A stretch of DNA of 64,000 bases, from contig CM072877.1 in assembly GCA_036937835.1 (NCBI GenBank), positions 7,268,501 to 7,332,500 of the forward strand, written 5' to 3'. The first letter of the stretch is position 1. Each line of letters begins with the position of its first letter. Position numbers and translations under genes: made by a program. This document shows, in pieces, positions 13,865-28,402 of the stretch. This stretch comes from Pampus argenteus. Its lineage: Eukaryota > Chordata > Actinopteri > Scombriformes > Stromateidae. Under the pieces are notes generated by a model. It saw nothing but the letters and a program-made list of their open reading frames with translations, made no database searches and had not been told where the DNA came from.

Positions 13865-16800
13865 TATTTATTAGCCTTGTCGTTACCATGATCTCTAGTC
13901 CTCTACAAATTGAATCGGTAAAAAATTGTTTTCACGCTGCATGTTCTTTTAGCTGTCAAAGCAAAAATGTGGATTTGACAGAGTTTCCATGGATGCATTC
14001 TGCAGCCTTTGGCTGATGCACAGCAGCAGCCAAAAATACAGTGTTGCCAAAAACCAAAAAAAGATGCTGCACCGACACACTGCCTGTCACAAGCCTTGCC
14101 TCAGTGTGTGTGGATTTTTTTTTTTCTGGATGGATCCAGATTCAAGGAGATGTCCTCAATCCTCACAAATACAGGCACATTACTGCATGCGGCCGCACAC
14201 ACGCCCACACACGCCATCATCCCTCCTACGCACCCTCCCCCCACGGAAAGTGCCATTGTGGAGTTTGAGCTGTAGTGTGAATTCAATTGATGTGATGAAT
14301 ATAGTACACTGTTCACTAACAGTCTTCAGCTGCCTGCTGAGGGGAGAGACAGTGATGACCGTGTGTGTGTGTGTGTGTGTGTGTGGAGAGAGAAAGTTAG
14401 AGATAGGGGAGTTGCCATCACTCACCGTGTCAGTGCGAGAATTAGAAAGAAGAAAAGAAAAAAAAAGGAAAAAGGTGATAAGAGCTGCTCATTTCAAAAC
14501 GGAAGATGAAAATACCACATTCTCTTGTAAAGCTATCCAGTTGAGTTAGTAAACATAACACATGCACATCAAAAGTCTTTTCATAATTACTGTGAGATTG
14601 TGAAAAGGCAGTCAAAGGCTTGACTAATGAAGGGTTCTTACATAAAGATGTACAACTAGTATAGTGACGCACAGAGTTCAGCATTTCTTTTCCTCCCAGG
14701 TTCATAATCACAGTACCAATAGATATTAAAGGACTCTTGTGGTGTTTTCTTGTTTTGGCGTATTACCACGACTTACTGTTGATCAGTGGAACTCAATTGA
14801 ATAGCATCAAACCTTCGGCAGGATTTAAATATTTAAAGGATATGGCTCGTGATTTTTATTTTAAACACACAGCACCTGTGTGTTTGCATTAGGTTGACCA
14901 GATCCCAACAAACCAAATGTGGGATAAAGACTGTTTATGTGGGACAGAGTGGGACATATTAGCAAAGCTGAGTGGTAGTTGAAAACTTTAATAATGTCTC
15001 TATAACTTTATAAACATTTGTGTTCTGCCGTAACATATCTATGCTCTGCTCTGCTCGGGTTGATTCAGTAGCACACAATAGACTATGTAGGTTAGGTCTT
15101 TAGCATGTGAAGAACTTAAATATATTTTAGTGAGACTCGCATGTTCTGTATCGCTTCACATCGTATTCCCCTGAGAATCGCCGTGCATCGTTTCACAGTT
15201 ATAAATAGTTTCTCAGCCTTTTTTTTTTTTTTTTTTTGCTGCATGCCCTTTTCTTTGTGGTAGTTTCCATCATCCGTTCTGCTTAAATTTGACTGCATGG
15301 CTTTTTTTCAATTGCAACTGGGGATAGCATAGCTATCAAAGACGGAGGCAGATTAACCTGCACTTGACCGGCGTGTGCGCAGTTTGATTGACATCAGACA
15401 CAGCTTTGTGATGACAGCCTTCCTTGCTTTCTTCACAGCCATTGGATATAAGACAGATTTTAGACAAGCATCTGTCCTGCAGAAGTTTGACTAGAGGCAA
15501 TCATCATCTTCATCTCAATATGTCCAACATGGGACAGGGGATAAAAATGCTGTGCAGTCCAGCATAAAGCAGACACCTGGTCATCCCAGCTTGCATCCAA
15601 GTTTCTTGTTTCTCTTCATTTTCAATGGAAAATTTTGCAAAATGAATTGGTTTTCCTGTAAACTGCGCTAATCAATGTTTTATTTGTCTTAAAACAATAA
15701 TTGCATACCTATACTGACTGAAGAGTTCCCCTTAAAGAGATACCAAATTAAATGATAAGGGACACAGTCTTTCAAAGTTCAGCCAAAAGTAATATGAGGT
15801 AGTCTGTGAAATTAAGTGAGTATCTCTAATAGTCTTTTGGTGTTAGTATCCCCTGATGAAACACTGTCTAGAGAAACAAAAAGGGACTTTTTGCAATGAA
15901 ATGACTGCATATTGGAAGACATCCACCTGACAAAGTCAAACCACTGAAGTCACATAAACTTTTGTTTCCCATTTCTTGCATTTGAATAACTTCAGAATTG
16001 ATTTGATGAGAGATGACAGGAGAAACAATTACAGGGATGAATGACACTTTCAGTGTACTTAAGGACATGCCATTATTTTTTATTAAGACAGACAAATGTG
16101 AATTAAACCGTTAAATCAATCTGCTCATAAAATTGGGATGTTTTTATGGTAAAACAATTATACAACAAAATATTAGCCTTACATATTACAAAATATCTTT
16201 TGAGCTTAATGGTTCTTCCTTCTATCTTGAATAAACTACAGTTTAATACAGTGTGTTTTGTCGTCGTTTAGATCGGTGGTCACATTTTTAAGAAACAAGT
16301 ATTGTCTAGTGTAATATTTACTTTTAAGTAGGGTTCAGATTTAAGGCCGTAGGAAAACTTGTAGGTTAATTCACGCTTTTTGTCTGCACACATATACATT
16401 TGAGATTTAAATCACTGATGTTTGTTCATCAGTGCATACCCATGTGTACGGTAGTTTTCTACTTCCCTTAAAAGTCAACTGTACGATTGAAGTCAGTGTG
16501 ACTGCACCAGTGTGCCCATGTTATATTAAGAATGGCAGGTTGATCTCCTGTCTCATTAGGTACAATAAGAACAGCTTACTCTGCCACTCTCTCTTCATAC
16601 CTCCTCTCTGCTTCACTGCACAAACTATTATTAGACTACAGATAAAAGGTTGGACACCACTGCTATCATTATCATGCATTAATGAGTTGCAACACCTGAA
16701 CTTATCACAGTGACAATGTATGCTGTGATGTGATGTGTGCAACACATCATAATTGACCACAAATCACCACATGCGTTGATTATACCATGCACTCCAGAAC

Positions 16801-16879
16801 GACCAATAGGAGCGTTTTCCAATGCAGGTATTTAAAAAAAATAATTATTTTATAGTGCGACAATGCTGCGGTGAAGGTC
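13865..16879. other. non-coding stretch, no gene recognised
   Basis: AT-rich DNA with a GT microsatellite at 14361-14385 and scattered homopolymers (T-run near 15220-15237). Short open frames between 13989 and 14549 overlap on both strands, show no domain and have the composition of background. Confidence 0.6.
14361..14385. repeat. GT microsatellite
   Basis: Twelve uninterrupted GT units. Confidence 0.95.
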
Positions 16880-17030
16880 TGGCTATGCTTAGGCACAAAA
16901 AACAGTTAGTTAGGATTAGGGAAAGATCATGGTTTGGGTTAAAATCACTTGAAATGTGGTGTGGGTTAAAGTTGCTACTTCCTTAAAGTTAGGCAACCTT
17001 CACTGTCAGGACAACACCACAACAGTTGTA
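16880..17030. repeat. common fish dispersed repeat fragment
   Basis: The segment contains TTAGGCACAAAAAACAGTTAG, then GATTAGGGAAAGATCATGG, GTTTGGGTTAAAATCACTT and a terminal ACAACACCACAACAG. This order is familiar from a short repeat scattered through percomorph genomes. It is non-coding and the ends are approximate. Confidence 0.55.
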
Positions 17031-17814
17031 GTCATTTTTTTATTGCAAGAACAATACTTTCCACTCATATGCTGGGATATTTAATTTGAAAGAGAACTTA
17101 TTTTAATTATACTTCGACTTGTCAAATCAGGACCAAATTAACGAGGAGACTCCAGAGACTCATTAAAACCTTTTCGGATTTATGAAACCTGAAAAATACT
17201 GGTCTAATAAGGTCTGGTCGAAGAAGGAAAATTATTTGATGGGGGGTTTTTGGGTTTTTTTTCCACTATAAACTATGCATTTTGACATAGTTCTGGACTA
17301 TTATCATTACAGTATTTATTTAAAAAATAATAATATTTACAGTCAGACATTAGCATGAAGAAGTAAAAAACATGTAAGCGCTATGGCCTGATGTAATCCT
17401 TCACACTTTTGTTCGTGATCGCACTGTGAGCCATAAAAACTAATAATAATAATAAATAAAATAAAACATTAAAATTAGCAAGACAAGGTTTATGTATATG
17501 TTCTATGATCCAAGATGAAGGTGAACAGTCCTTCTACATAAACTAGTGTCAGTAGTGAAATAATTCTTACTCTTCTTAATCTAAAACAAACTGTCAAGTT
17601 GTTATAAGTGTTCAAAAGGAAATAACATTTTTTATAGGTAACAATTATGATTCTAACAATAATACTAATCTGGTGATTTGAGCCGGAGCCTGTGTTGAGT
17701 TGACAAATCATTTCCTGTAAAGCAGAGTGCTAAAAAAAGCTCACTCTGTAGCCTACAAGCAGTCGTAGTAGAGACGGCTACAGCCATACTAGTGAATCTG
17801 AGATTGTATTGAAG

Positions 17815-18150
17815 CACAGCTATGGAATATTAGCTTTAGCTGATGCTAAGCAGGTTCAGTGTTAATCATGTTGACTATTTGTGTATTAGCATGCTAAAAG
17901 TGGCAAATTAGGATTAAACCTTAACTACAGGTGTGACTGATGTCAGTAGTTTTGCAATCATTTGGTCACAAACCAAAGTATTTATAGACAAATGTAACTT
18001 TTTGACTTAATGATGGCTGGTGATGAAGTCATGGGAATTCATCCTAAGAGGGACATGAGTGTTTACCAAGTTTCATGGTAATCCATCAAATACACGTCGA
18101 GATGTTTCAGTCTAGACCATAGCGGTGGGCCAATACGCAGACATTGTTCC
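17815..18150. repeat. common teleost dispersed repeat fragment
   Basis: Recognisable words occur in the usual order: TTAGCATGCTAA, AGTTTTGCAATCATTTGGTC, AAACCAAAGTATT, TTGACTTAATGATGGC, TTCATCCTAAGAGGGACATGA, CCAAGTTTCATGGTAATCCA and GAGATGTTTCAGTCTAGACC. They recall a non-coding repeat abundant in percomorph introns and intergenic DNA. It is diverged, which suggests an old insertion. Its class is not determined here. Confidence 0.65.
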
Positions 18151-19105
18151 CGTCCACTCAAATGGTGACATGAAACCAGTAGTTTCCAGCCATATTGACT
18201 ATTTGTCAACTCCCCAATATTGACACCTCCATATCGGTGGAAAAGTTGTAATCCCTCAGGGTCTTGTCTTTGTAGGTTTCAATAATCCTATATTCTGTTC
18301 CCAGCTAAGGAGACATTAGCTAGAATTCAAAAAGCTAATTTGTGCTGGAGTTCACAATCTGTTGGTGAACACAAACAGGCACAGATGGTGGGATGATGGC
18401 AATTTAAAATGAGATGTTTCGATTGTCTATGTGCAAAGAATAGAAGACAGAAAAACAACATCAGTCGTGATAACAGATGGTCGTTTGGTGAAACAGAAGA
18501 GACTGAAACAGAAGGCATGACGACAGCAGATCTAAACCAGTCACAGCATTGACTGAGGTGGGGTCAGAGTTATCCACAAGGAGCCAGTTGAGGGGCCATT
18601 CACATCCGTCACTGAAGACCATTTCTGAGCAGAGTCAAGGGGTTACGATCTCCCCGCAGTTGCAATCACATGACCAAATATTTCGGTCATGTGATGACTA
18701 ACCAAGTTCAAGGCCCTGTGATACAGTCAGAAGATCTGGAAAACGATCGAAGAACCACCTGATGACAGGAAGGCTCTGTAAGTCATAGCAAGAAATGAGC
18801 CACGTTGAACCATTTCAACGATTTAGATCCTCCGAGTTTTTGGTGGGTATTTAATTTTCTTTGCGTTTCAGCATAATATCAGGAGGAAAAATATGGGCAA
18901 GTCTGCTCCACAAAAATCCATAATAATGTATTCCACAACTTCTACCACTGTCAACTTTACTCACACCCTGTTTCTATTTGTCTGGTATTACCCTGAGACA
19001 TAACTGCAGGAGGATGTGAAGTGCATTAAGGACAAGGAGGCACAGGTACAAAATAAACGCTGAGGCAAGGAAAGGAGATCCTGAGGGAATGGCACAGAAA
19101 GCACA

Positions 19106-19109
<4 letters not shown>

Positions 19110-19142
<33 letters not shown>
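19110..19142. repeat. AC microsatellite
   Basis: About 16 AC units preceded by an ACACGCGC variant. Confidence 0.96.
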
Positions 19143-19144
<2 letters not shown>

Positions 19145-19244
19145 TTGTTTTGTGACTATCCTTGCTAACTGTTGCATTTCTAATACTATTTTAGACATTT
19201 CAGACTTCAAATTGTGGTTCTAGAAACAATTGAATTGAATTTAG

Positions 19245-19246
<2 letters not shown>

Positions 19247-19289
<43 letters not shown>
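19247..19289. repeat. AT microsatellite
   Basis: About 21 AT units. The run is self-complementary and can form a cruciform. Confidence 0.96.
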
Positions 19290-19291
<2 letters not shown>

Positions 19292-20724
19292 CATAATAAA
19301 TAACGATAGACTATGATAGCTCAGTTTCCTTTTACTGTCAAAGTTGAAAAACCCTCAAAGAGAAACTAGTGTAGGCTTAAAGCCAGCATGTTGGTTTGTG
19401 CTCTTATAATCAATATGCTATACACAAAAGCCTATTGTGACAGCATCAGGTGTAATGTAATATTAGGTAAATAAAAAGTAGTGTTGTGACATTGTGGTTT
19501 ATATAAGCTGGCAGGTCACAGAGGACACTAGAGGAGGATTAGGGCTTTTACAGTGTTGGCATAACCACAGAAACAGCAAGGCCACAGTGAAGAACATAGT
19601 CACATATGAGATTGACGCCTTCATAACCATTATTTAAAGTTTACACCACATTCAAGGTAGAATCTTTTGTTTACAGCAGGGCTGAATTACTAATGGACAA
19701 AGAGGCTCTTTCTCTTTCTTTTTAAATGGTGAACTGAAGCATCAAAGTGCTTTTTTTTCTCCCTTGCATTGAGATAATAATGCACTTTCATTTAATGTAC
19801 AATAATGCGCGCTATATTGTTACTAGTTGTGATTTGAAGGCTGAATTGTTTACAGAACTCTATACTGTTTTCAAAAAGAACATAAAGAATAGAAATAAAA
19901 CATGCCTTCACTTTCTGCCTATCAGAAACAGGAAAGCTGGTCCTCTGCCTGTGCAGTAGATGTCGTGTTTGGACTTTGAAAGTGAATATTTTATTTGTCC
20001 GAAGGCCCAGGGAACTGTCTCGCAAGGCAAGTTGAACATCAGGTCACCATCTATAGCTGCCTTCACAAAAAAACAAACAATGGCAAACCTGCATGACCAG
20101 CCTCAAGGAGGAAATCCTGGGATCCACGCGGGACAGGTGGAAATGAACAGTGTAATGTAACGGGGACAGGCTGTGACCAATGTCGGGCCAAGCATCTGCG
20201 GCCATAGTTTTTGCGTTGTGTCCCACGTTGTTGATACGGCTGACAATTGGCAACGGAGGCCGTAGGTGAGAGACATCACTCTTAGCGTATTAGTGCGTGA
20301 TTAAAGAAACTAAATGACGAAAGCAAGCAAACGATGAAGTCAAGAAAGGCTGACAGCTCCAACGCAATTTGTAACGTATATTTTTATTCTTGATTAGAGG
20401 TGGCTATGTTACGAAACCCTCTGTGGTGATCGAGAGCGGTGTGAAAATGGCACGCAAATGCTGCTTTGTTTACAGTTTGTATAGCTGCGGTACTCGGTCT
20501 TCCGATTTCCCTTCAGAGTGACGAATACAGACCTCCACCACCTGCTGGTATTGAGTTGTTTCTTCTCATGCAACCAACACAGAACGTATGTGTTGGTTGG
20601 CTATTGGCTGTAGTCTTTGCGACGTGTTAAAGTGCAACTGTTTGGACACGGGTGACACCAGGCCACGTAACAGTCGGCCTTCATCACTGCTAGTTCTTTG
20701 ATGTTGGATTGGTGCGTCCGTACC

Positions 20725-21030
20725 TAACGATAATTGAAACAATTAATCAATTAGTTGGTCCACAGGAAATCAAACTTAACTCAAATTATTCAGGACTGAA
20801 GTAATTTATCTGAGCAAAAATGCACCTCTTTTGTTCCAACTCATCAAGTAGGAGAATGTGTTACTTTTTTCTGTTTATCCCTGTAAATCTTTTTTATTAT
20901 GAACTGTTGGTCAGACAGAATAAGCATTTGGGACTGTTCTTTAATACTTTATAGACAAAATAATGAATCAGACATCTGAAAAATGATCAACAGTTTAATT
21001 AATAATGGAAATAATTACAGCCCTAATGTC
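20725..21030. repeat. dispersed repeat fragment of the AATTAATCAATTAG type
   Basis: The segment starts with ACGATAATTGAAACAATTAA and ends with AATGGAAATAATTACAGCCCT, resembling a fish repeat whose ends carry ATTAATCG-type words and a TGCAGCCCT terminus. An internal stretch (GGACTGTTCTTTAATACTTT, ACAAAATAATGAATC) also looks repeat-derived. There is no coding capacity. Confidence 0.5.
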
Positions 21031-24000
21031 TGTGCAGGAATGTGCATTGATATGACAGGTAAAGTATAATATAACTGAAGCTGTAAAAGTAAATGACTGT
21101 GGAAGTAGTAAAATAATCAGAGCAATATAGTAAATTATTATGTGATTATGCAAACCGTGCTATGCTACTGACAATTGCAACAGATTAAGAAGATGAAAAT
21201 TGATATGCCGGAAAAAAAAGTGTCCTCTCAAAAAGAACAAAATGTGTACCAACTCAGCAACACAGAAGACACAAAAACATTTACTGCTGCTTGGCATGGA
21301 CAAGAGGACATCAGGGGAAAAACAGGCTCATCATTGCCTGTCATTAAGACACAGTGAGGTAACTGTCCATCACACTGAGTCTAAGAAGATCTTCTATTCA
21401 TCTCGTGTTCTGCAGATCTGTGGCAACAGGGATATGGAGACAATCTGCTGCATCAATCACTGTGGCGAGTGATGAAACTTCAGCACATTAGTATGCAACA
21501 CTAAATGTCATCCATGATTGATAACAACAGTCGGGGTTACCTGAGAAACCCGGATAAACATTTCTGATATAGCGTCTATGACACTATAAATCATTGTGGA
21601 AAACAAATGAACTCTGAGCTCCACTTGGCTGCAAATAGACCTTTGTACTAACTGATGAGACAAGATCTGATTACTTGTCACTTCATCCATTTAAATGCAA
21701 CATTTATTTTATATGTAAAGTTATGGAAATAGAATCACAGTCTGCTTCACATTGTTACAGACGTCATTCACATTGAACATTGGCAATTGTGAGGCCATTT
21801 AATTTGAAAGACTGTGTGAGATTGATGTCTTATTCGGGAAATATTATTTATATTCTTGTTTACACAGCTGCGCGGCAAAAATAGTAAAAGCGACAAAAAT
21901 GTGTACAATGTTTCATGAAAAGATAATTTTTCAACTTGTTAGCCTGTTAGCTACGCAGCTTGTGCATGCAACCGTGCCCACGCAATTTGCCTGTCCTGCC
22001 TGCTTTTTTCCCCCCTGGTAAAATCCAGCCTTTTTCCCCAACTTCAGCTTTGAGTGAGATTTGTTCCTGTGTGATAGTGTTACTTTAGTCGTACTTGTTT
22101 GTAATAACATAAGTATTATTCGTGGTAAATTGACCCACTCCACTTCTCTCTGTCCGTATGAACCAAACAACCTTTTTCTTTGTCCTAATTTGTTTATTAT
22201 TATTCTTATACATATATATCTTTTTTTTTTTCTTTAAAACATTTAGGATAAAAAATGCTACTCACCAAGTCACTCCCATCACCCAACTCTCCCCACTTTA
22301 TTCCCTCAGGTCTATCCAAGTAGAAGTAATAACTTAATAAATGATAATTTTATAACAGACCCAGAACCACATAGACAAGGTAGAGAGAGAAATGAATACT
22401 TTATACAATATGAACGACAGCAAACACAGCACAGATACATATGGGACATGTTGTTCTACACCACCTAACCTTGAATTAAGTGAACACCTGCACTAATCTA
22501 GATTAATTACATTGAGGACGCTATGGAAACTAAGAATGGTGGCTCAGTACAGGAAAATGATTAGTAGAAGAATGGCTATTTCGTATTTGAAATTATATTT
22601 ATAAAAACAGGTCGTAACCATAGTAACTCACTCGCACTCCTGCCTGTGTACACACACGAGGGGAGAGGGAGAGACGCTGACTGAGACTACTCTGAGGAGC
22701 AAAGTCTGCAAACAGCCATACCTTTAACCACAAATACACGTTATATCATTTCTCCAATTTTACACGGTCAAAGAGAACAACAGTCTAGTTAACAGATACC
22801 GTACGGAAACATTTCATGCATCAAAGTTTTGATTGCTTGCATTTGAAATAAATAAAAAAAAGAAAAAGAAAAACCCGGTAAAGTCATTTAAACCAACACC
22901 GTGTCCCTACGAGCACATCCGCCCGGCTGAAACACACCGTATGCCACGAAAAAAAAAATCATTGCATTTACTAAACTAAAAAGCTGCTTTGTATCAGGGT
23001 TGGTAAGGTGGGAGTTCAGCAAGGCAAAGCGAGAGACCCCATGACCTTTCATCAGGAGTAACTACCCGTTTTAAGCCCTGCATGAATACCAAAGGTGTCA
23101 TTATGTTGTGCATACCATCCAGCACTTTTCTATTGAGAAGTGTCATGAACGCTGCAGCCTCAAGCAGCAAAGCTATCAAGTCTTGCGTTTTTATGCATTT
23201 CACAATGTATTTAAACCCTTGCGTTGCTGAATATGTTTGCTGTCTCTTTTATATACAGGATAGATGCTTCATATGCTGAAGTAATTGAGCATATCCTTAA
23301 TGCAACATCTCTGTGCAGACCTGAGTCCTCTGCACACTAACAGAGGTAGTTGGGTGGGTTGTGGGTTGTTTGGGGAAAATAGGCCCAGGTCTGTAATACA
23401 TTTATGAATAAGTCATTGCCAAGATTGTATTGCACAAACAGGCAGCAGAAAGATACCTGAATTACAAAGGCAAACACTACTATTATATATTCTAATAAAT
23501 TATACTGTGCTATAAGGGCTAGAGGTCCTTTTAAATTACTTTACACATTCCAGATGGTAAGCCAACATCAAGGCACCTAACTTTGCACATTCAGTTTGCA
23601 TTTGAAGTCGTGCATTATGATGTGCAGATGATTGATTCAATGTAATAATTTGTCTTTTAATTATTTGCTGTCACTACCCTACTATAGATGGAGGCTGATA
23701 TGTGACATTCTGATCCATCATACAGAAACATCATTTATTTACTTTTCTGACATCAGTGTAAAAAAAAATAAATAAAAAAAAAATATTGGATATATGTGCC
23801 GTTCAGTCCTTTATTCACTGTCCTCTGTGTGTTTGTTAGTTTATGAATACAGTGGTACATGTCCGTGAACTTAAAGTAGTTATTTCTCACACTATGGCAC
23901 AAGCTTAGTAATTGGCTAATACTGCAGATAAATTGGCTGTGCTGTGTAAAAAGAAGGAATGAACAGACTTGTTTCAAATATGCATACTTTAATTAAGTGG

Positions 24001-27000
24001 TATCTGTTCGTATTTTAGACTGACATGAAAGAAAAAAGAATTTGCAACTGGGAATTTACTTGTAATGAAAAATGTACGCTATTATTTGTTAGAAAACACC
24101 CTGGGCATTGTTGATATCATTTCTGCTCCAGTTAAGGGCACGGAATAATATTTTCCTTTTATGAAATATTACTCAGGGGTCAAAAGATTGAGCCCTATAA
24201 AGGTTTATACCCCGGAATCATCACAGAAAGAGTGTATATATGAGTCACTGGACCTCTCAGCCAAACGAGCAGCAAATGTGTCAGCCCACCTGCTTTCTAT
24301 CACCGCAGAGAATAAATGCAGCACTTCTATTTGTACTCCACCCGTGAGCATGCTTTATAGTGGAGACAACAATAAGACGAAATGTTCATGTTCATTTTGC
24401 AATCTTTGTCCAAACTGCTTTTTTTTTTATCAAAGACAATATGTGGCCTTTTATTATATATAATACTAATGTATTCTGTACATATAAATTATGTCTTTGA
24501 TTATTTTTATGACAGAGCATTTGTTTTGACAGAAAAGATTAGCGTGTTTATTGTTTATGTATTACATACACTTAACGAACATTTAACATTAAGAGAGGTT
24601 TCCTGTAACAATCACCAGAAAAAGTGTCAGAGAAGAAAAGCAGTGGATAAGATGGAGCTGAAGATGCTTCTAAATGCTTCTGATGTGCAGAGAATGTTAA
24701 GAATGTTTGAAGAAGATGCCAAGATGGGAAAGTATGAGGCGTATTAGGGGGGTTATTAATGAAACTCGTCACGGATGAGTTCACACGCCGCCTCTGAAGA
24801 ACCTGCCTGGCGCTTACATCGTCTCGGTTTAAGAACAAGGCTGCTCCCCTCACTGACTTGTACAATATCTTAATGCCTTAATTGCATCGTCAGTTTAAAG
24901 AAAATTAGCATAAAGCCAAAAAGAGTAAATTATTAATTTCTAGGGATATCATGCAGTAATGTCATCTGATATCAATGGAAACTTCTGGTAATTAAAATCT
25001 CTTTTGAAGTTTATTAATGTTTTTTTTGTTTTGGTTGTTTTGTTTTACACAGAAATGGAACAAAAAATTCTGCCAATAAATAATAGCAGAGAAACTTTTC
25101 TTATGTTAAAAGTGAACCTGTGACCTTCTTTTTTTCTTTTTTTCTTTTTTTTTTTTTAGATGTTATATTAAAATGATTAAAAATAGTGTTTTTAACACTA
25201 GACTTGAAGCACCTCACTGCGTGTATAATCAGAATTAGAGGCAGCAAATGCAGAATATTTCTGATATGCTAAAGTGATTTAAATATCTAATTTTGTAAAA
25301 CAGCTATAGGCTCATATTCAGATTGTTATCTTCCTTTTTAGCGTGTTACACAATCTCTGGAATATCAAAATGATAAAAAAAAACAAAAAAATAAAAAAAA
25401 ACTTTTGTGTGTTCATCCCAGACACGGTTGGATCCTGCACTCAGAAATAGAAAGGACATATAAGCTTGTTCTTATCAACACTGAGCACTTATTTGCGAGA
25501 TAAGATTTCAGTTTCAAGAAACTGAGCGTATGATGATGTTACTTCCTCCATTGTGTACAAAAAGTTGTTCAAATCCAACAAGGTTCACTATTTGATTTTA
25601 GACCGTCTGTATCTTTACCAGAATCAAAGAAAACGGTATCGTCCCTTTTGTTGTGATACTCAAGTTATTTTAGTTATCAATCATGGTGGTTCGTTGACAG
25701 CCATTCATGACATGTAACTATGGCTATTTAGTCCGCTCCTGAGATCATGTAATATAAATACATTTTTATTATATACATGACGACAAGGTGAATATAAAAC
25801 AAGAGTTTAGCGACAGTGTAAACGCTGCCAGGGAACAGTGCTCTCAGTTGCTGGTGTCTACGCAAATATTCTTAAATGGGCTGGATATCCAGAGATACAG
25901 CGGCGGACGCTGCAACACTAAGGCTTTTAATTAAGAGGCAGGCCGCTAAGTTTTAGATGTATTAAGATCTGAAGGTATTTTTATCTTACCAGCTCAAGGC
26001 CCAAAGAATAAAAAAATTACCATCTATAAAAATGCAACTATCATATTAAACGTCTTCTAATGATCAATGGTTGAATATTCACCTGCAAAGTCAATGATTT
26101 TATTGAATATTTATATAGAAAATATTACTTGACAAGAGCAATGCGATGATTTACAGTGATACTGCGAGCATATGAGTTTCATATCTGAAGTATTCTTCGG
26201 CTTTTTATAGTAGCAGCAGTAGTATAATCAATATCTGCTATCGCTTAAGAAGACACTATATCTTTTTTTAATTGATTCTTCTGTTATGGTTTAATTGATT
26301 TCTTTTTTTTTTTTTTTCTCAACACTGTTCCCTTCAGTTTGCTTTGCTGAAAAGAAAAAAAGAAAATCTTCCATAAGTTGCTAAAACCCTGAAGGGACTA
26401 AGTTATGGTCCATCGGTGTGGCTATAAAGTTGCTGCAATGCGCTTTGTTTCAGACGATGTGGAAATATTACAGTCTCTTTGAGACAAATCACCACATGTA
26501 TGTGTACGTGCATGTATATGCTGGAAAGCATAAAAACAAAACATAAACCACTATAGCAGGTCTATGAATATATTAATGTGTTCACGTGTCGCCATGTATC
26601 TGCTTCACTTCATTTTATCCTCTCAGAAACAGAAATGAAGGAATCTTAAGTATTTCTCAAAGGTGTTAATAGAAATATGTTTATCCATGTTAACTATAAA
26701 CATTAAAGCAGACCCTCTCTAGGCGTAGCGTGTGCATGTATGATTTATGAAAAACAATATTGAAGAAAAGAAAAAGGCAACTTTGTCCATTCGTAACAAA
26801 ACCAAATGGACAGGGAGCGTAAACTGAAAGCTCACCTCTGAACTGACTTATGTGAATGTACATATGTCAGCTGCGGTCCATTGTGCACAAATCACAGTTC
26901 AATCTGCTGCGGATGCTAGAAGATGAAAGCTCAACTCTCTGTAAGGCATTTCATTTGCCTTTAAGCACAGGCAAACAAGCATGATGACACTTTATACTGT

Positions 27001-28020
27001 AGGGTGATTTCTGCCTATGTACTGTATGTCATGTTAGACACTTACAGCGTACGCCCATCTGCTGGCACGTGTCCTATTCAACAGCTGCATCGCAAGGACC
27101 CAACCAACCCAATTATATCAAGGCAGGATTCTCCTTTCAGCCAATGTCAGGGGGTGAAAAATCAATGCCTGCTTATCTTGTCTGTTGTCACACGAGTGGA
27201 GCAGCAGTTAAAAGTGTGCTTTTCCACACAGACATTGATACATGGGCAGGCTGGGAGTTTCTTTGCCGCCGGGTGTCTTTTAAACAGATTCACTTACCCC
27301 TGCGGTTTTGTGAGGCCATTAATGGTTTATACTTATGAGCTTGAGGCAACACTGTCATTCCTGCTTGTTCTCCAAATCAAAAAAAAAAAGAGGAGGCATC
27401 GCTGTCAGGCAAACATGAATGAATCACATCGAGGGCGTAGAGAGAAGACAGTCCAGGTTGGGGTGACAGCTGAAATGTTGTGGGCACGGTGTTGACTGGA
27501 TGTATGCCTACGGGACAGTTCACAACTTGACAATTAACTGCCGTTTCACTGGCGTACCATCTACCAGCCACTAACAACAATAAAAAAAAAAAAAACGGGA
27601 ATATTTAGAATAATGAGCATCTTCTATGCAAGCCGTCTTCCCTCCGGTTATAATCAGAACTCACTCGTGCTTCCTCCCCCACAGAGTCATCTCAGCGTGT
27701 TATGGACTCGCGCGCATTGTTTCAGGCCAGACTAACACTTACCATTAGTGGCATCTAGAGAAGCAAATCTGTCTAACCTCTGTGCACCACAACGAACATG
27801 TATGCAGTGAATTGTCTCTTACTAGTGCTGTGTGTTTGCTTCATAAAATACAATTTATTTTTTTAAAAGTTATATTGCTCAAATATATGAGGCAGAAATG
27901 TATTAAAAGCAGACAAAGATGAAGTGTATTGAAATGAAATGTAAAAAAGTGAACATCTACAGTTGCAGAAATTCATAGACGAGTGGTAGAAAATAATTCT
28001 GAATAACATGACAGGCAATT

Positions 28021-28054
28021 CATAATAATAATAATAATACAATACATAATAATA
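28021..28054. repeat. ATA trinucleotide microsatellite
   Basis: Interrupted ATA/ATAC units. Confidence 0.85.
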
Positions 28055-28378
28055 ATTCAACAACAGAACAACCATTGCATTTTGAAAACATTGTGTGTTA
28101 TTTGAACTGTAGTTAAAGGATTATAAGAACACACAGTCTCTCAGCAACACAGACTTTTACCCTATCTCCCTCATATTACTGTTTTCTTGGCAACATCTGA
28201 CAAGCACAATATTTGTGGCTTCTGTCAAAGCAGTGCTTATTCTTCATTTTTACACCTTTTTTTTTTTTTTTAAGCACTTATGTGAGTCTTAGACATATGA
28301 TAAGTGAGGAAAAGCTGGTCCGAGTGCTACTGATGCAGAGTGAAGTGTGGTTGGTAGGCTCTGTAGGGGTCCTGCTCA

Positions 28379-28402
28379 GCACCACCACCACCACCACCAC
28401 CA
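28379..28402. repeat. CAC trinucleotide microsatellite
   Basis: About eight CAC units. The open frame across it would read Thr repeats but shows no other coding sign. Confidence 0.92.

Larger units (their letters stand above)
18151..20724. other. non-coding stretch with microsatellites and a CpG-richer block
   Basis: No gene is recognised. The stretch contains the palindrome CACATGACC-N9-GGTCATGTG near 18668, an AC microsatellite (19110-19142), an AT microsatellite (19247-19289) and, from about 20130 to 20720, a segment visibly richer in G, C and CpG than its surroundings. Confidence 0.55.

Noticed and set aside
13527..14016. Long Ser/Leu-rich and Arg/Glu-rich open frames on both strands
   Set aside because: They are translations of the TC/TCTG microsatellite.
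18668..18694. Palindrome CACATGACC-N9-GGTCATGTG as a regulatory site
   Set aside because: A single short inverted repeat with no promoter or gene nearby; expected occasionally by chance.
27004..27495. 163-codon plus-strand open frame
   Set aside because: No domain, no splice context, overlapping frames on both strands, and composition like its surroundings.
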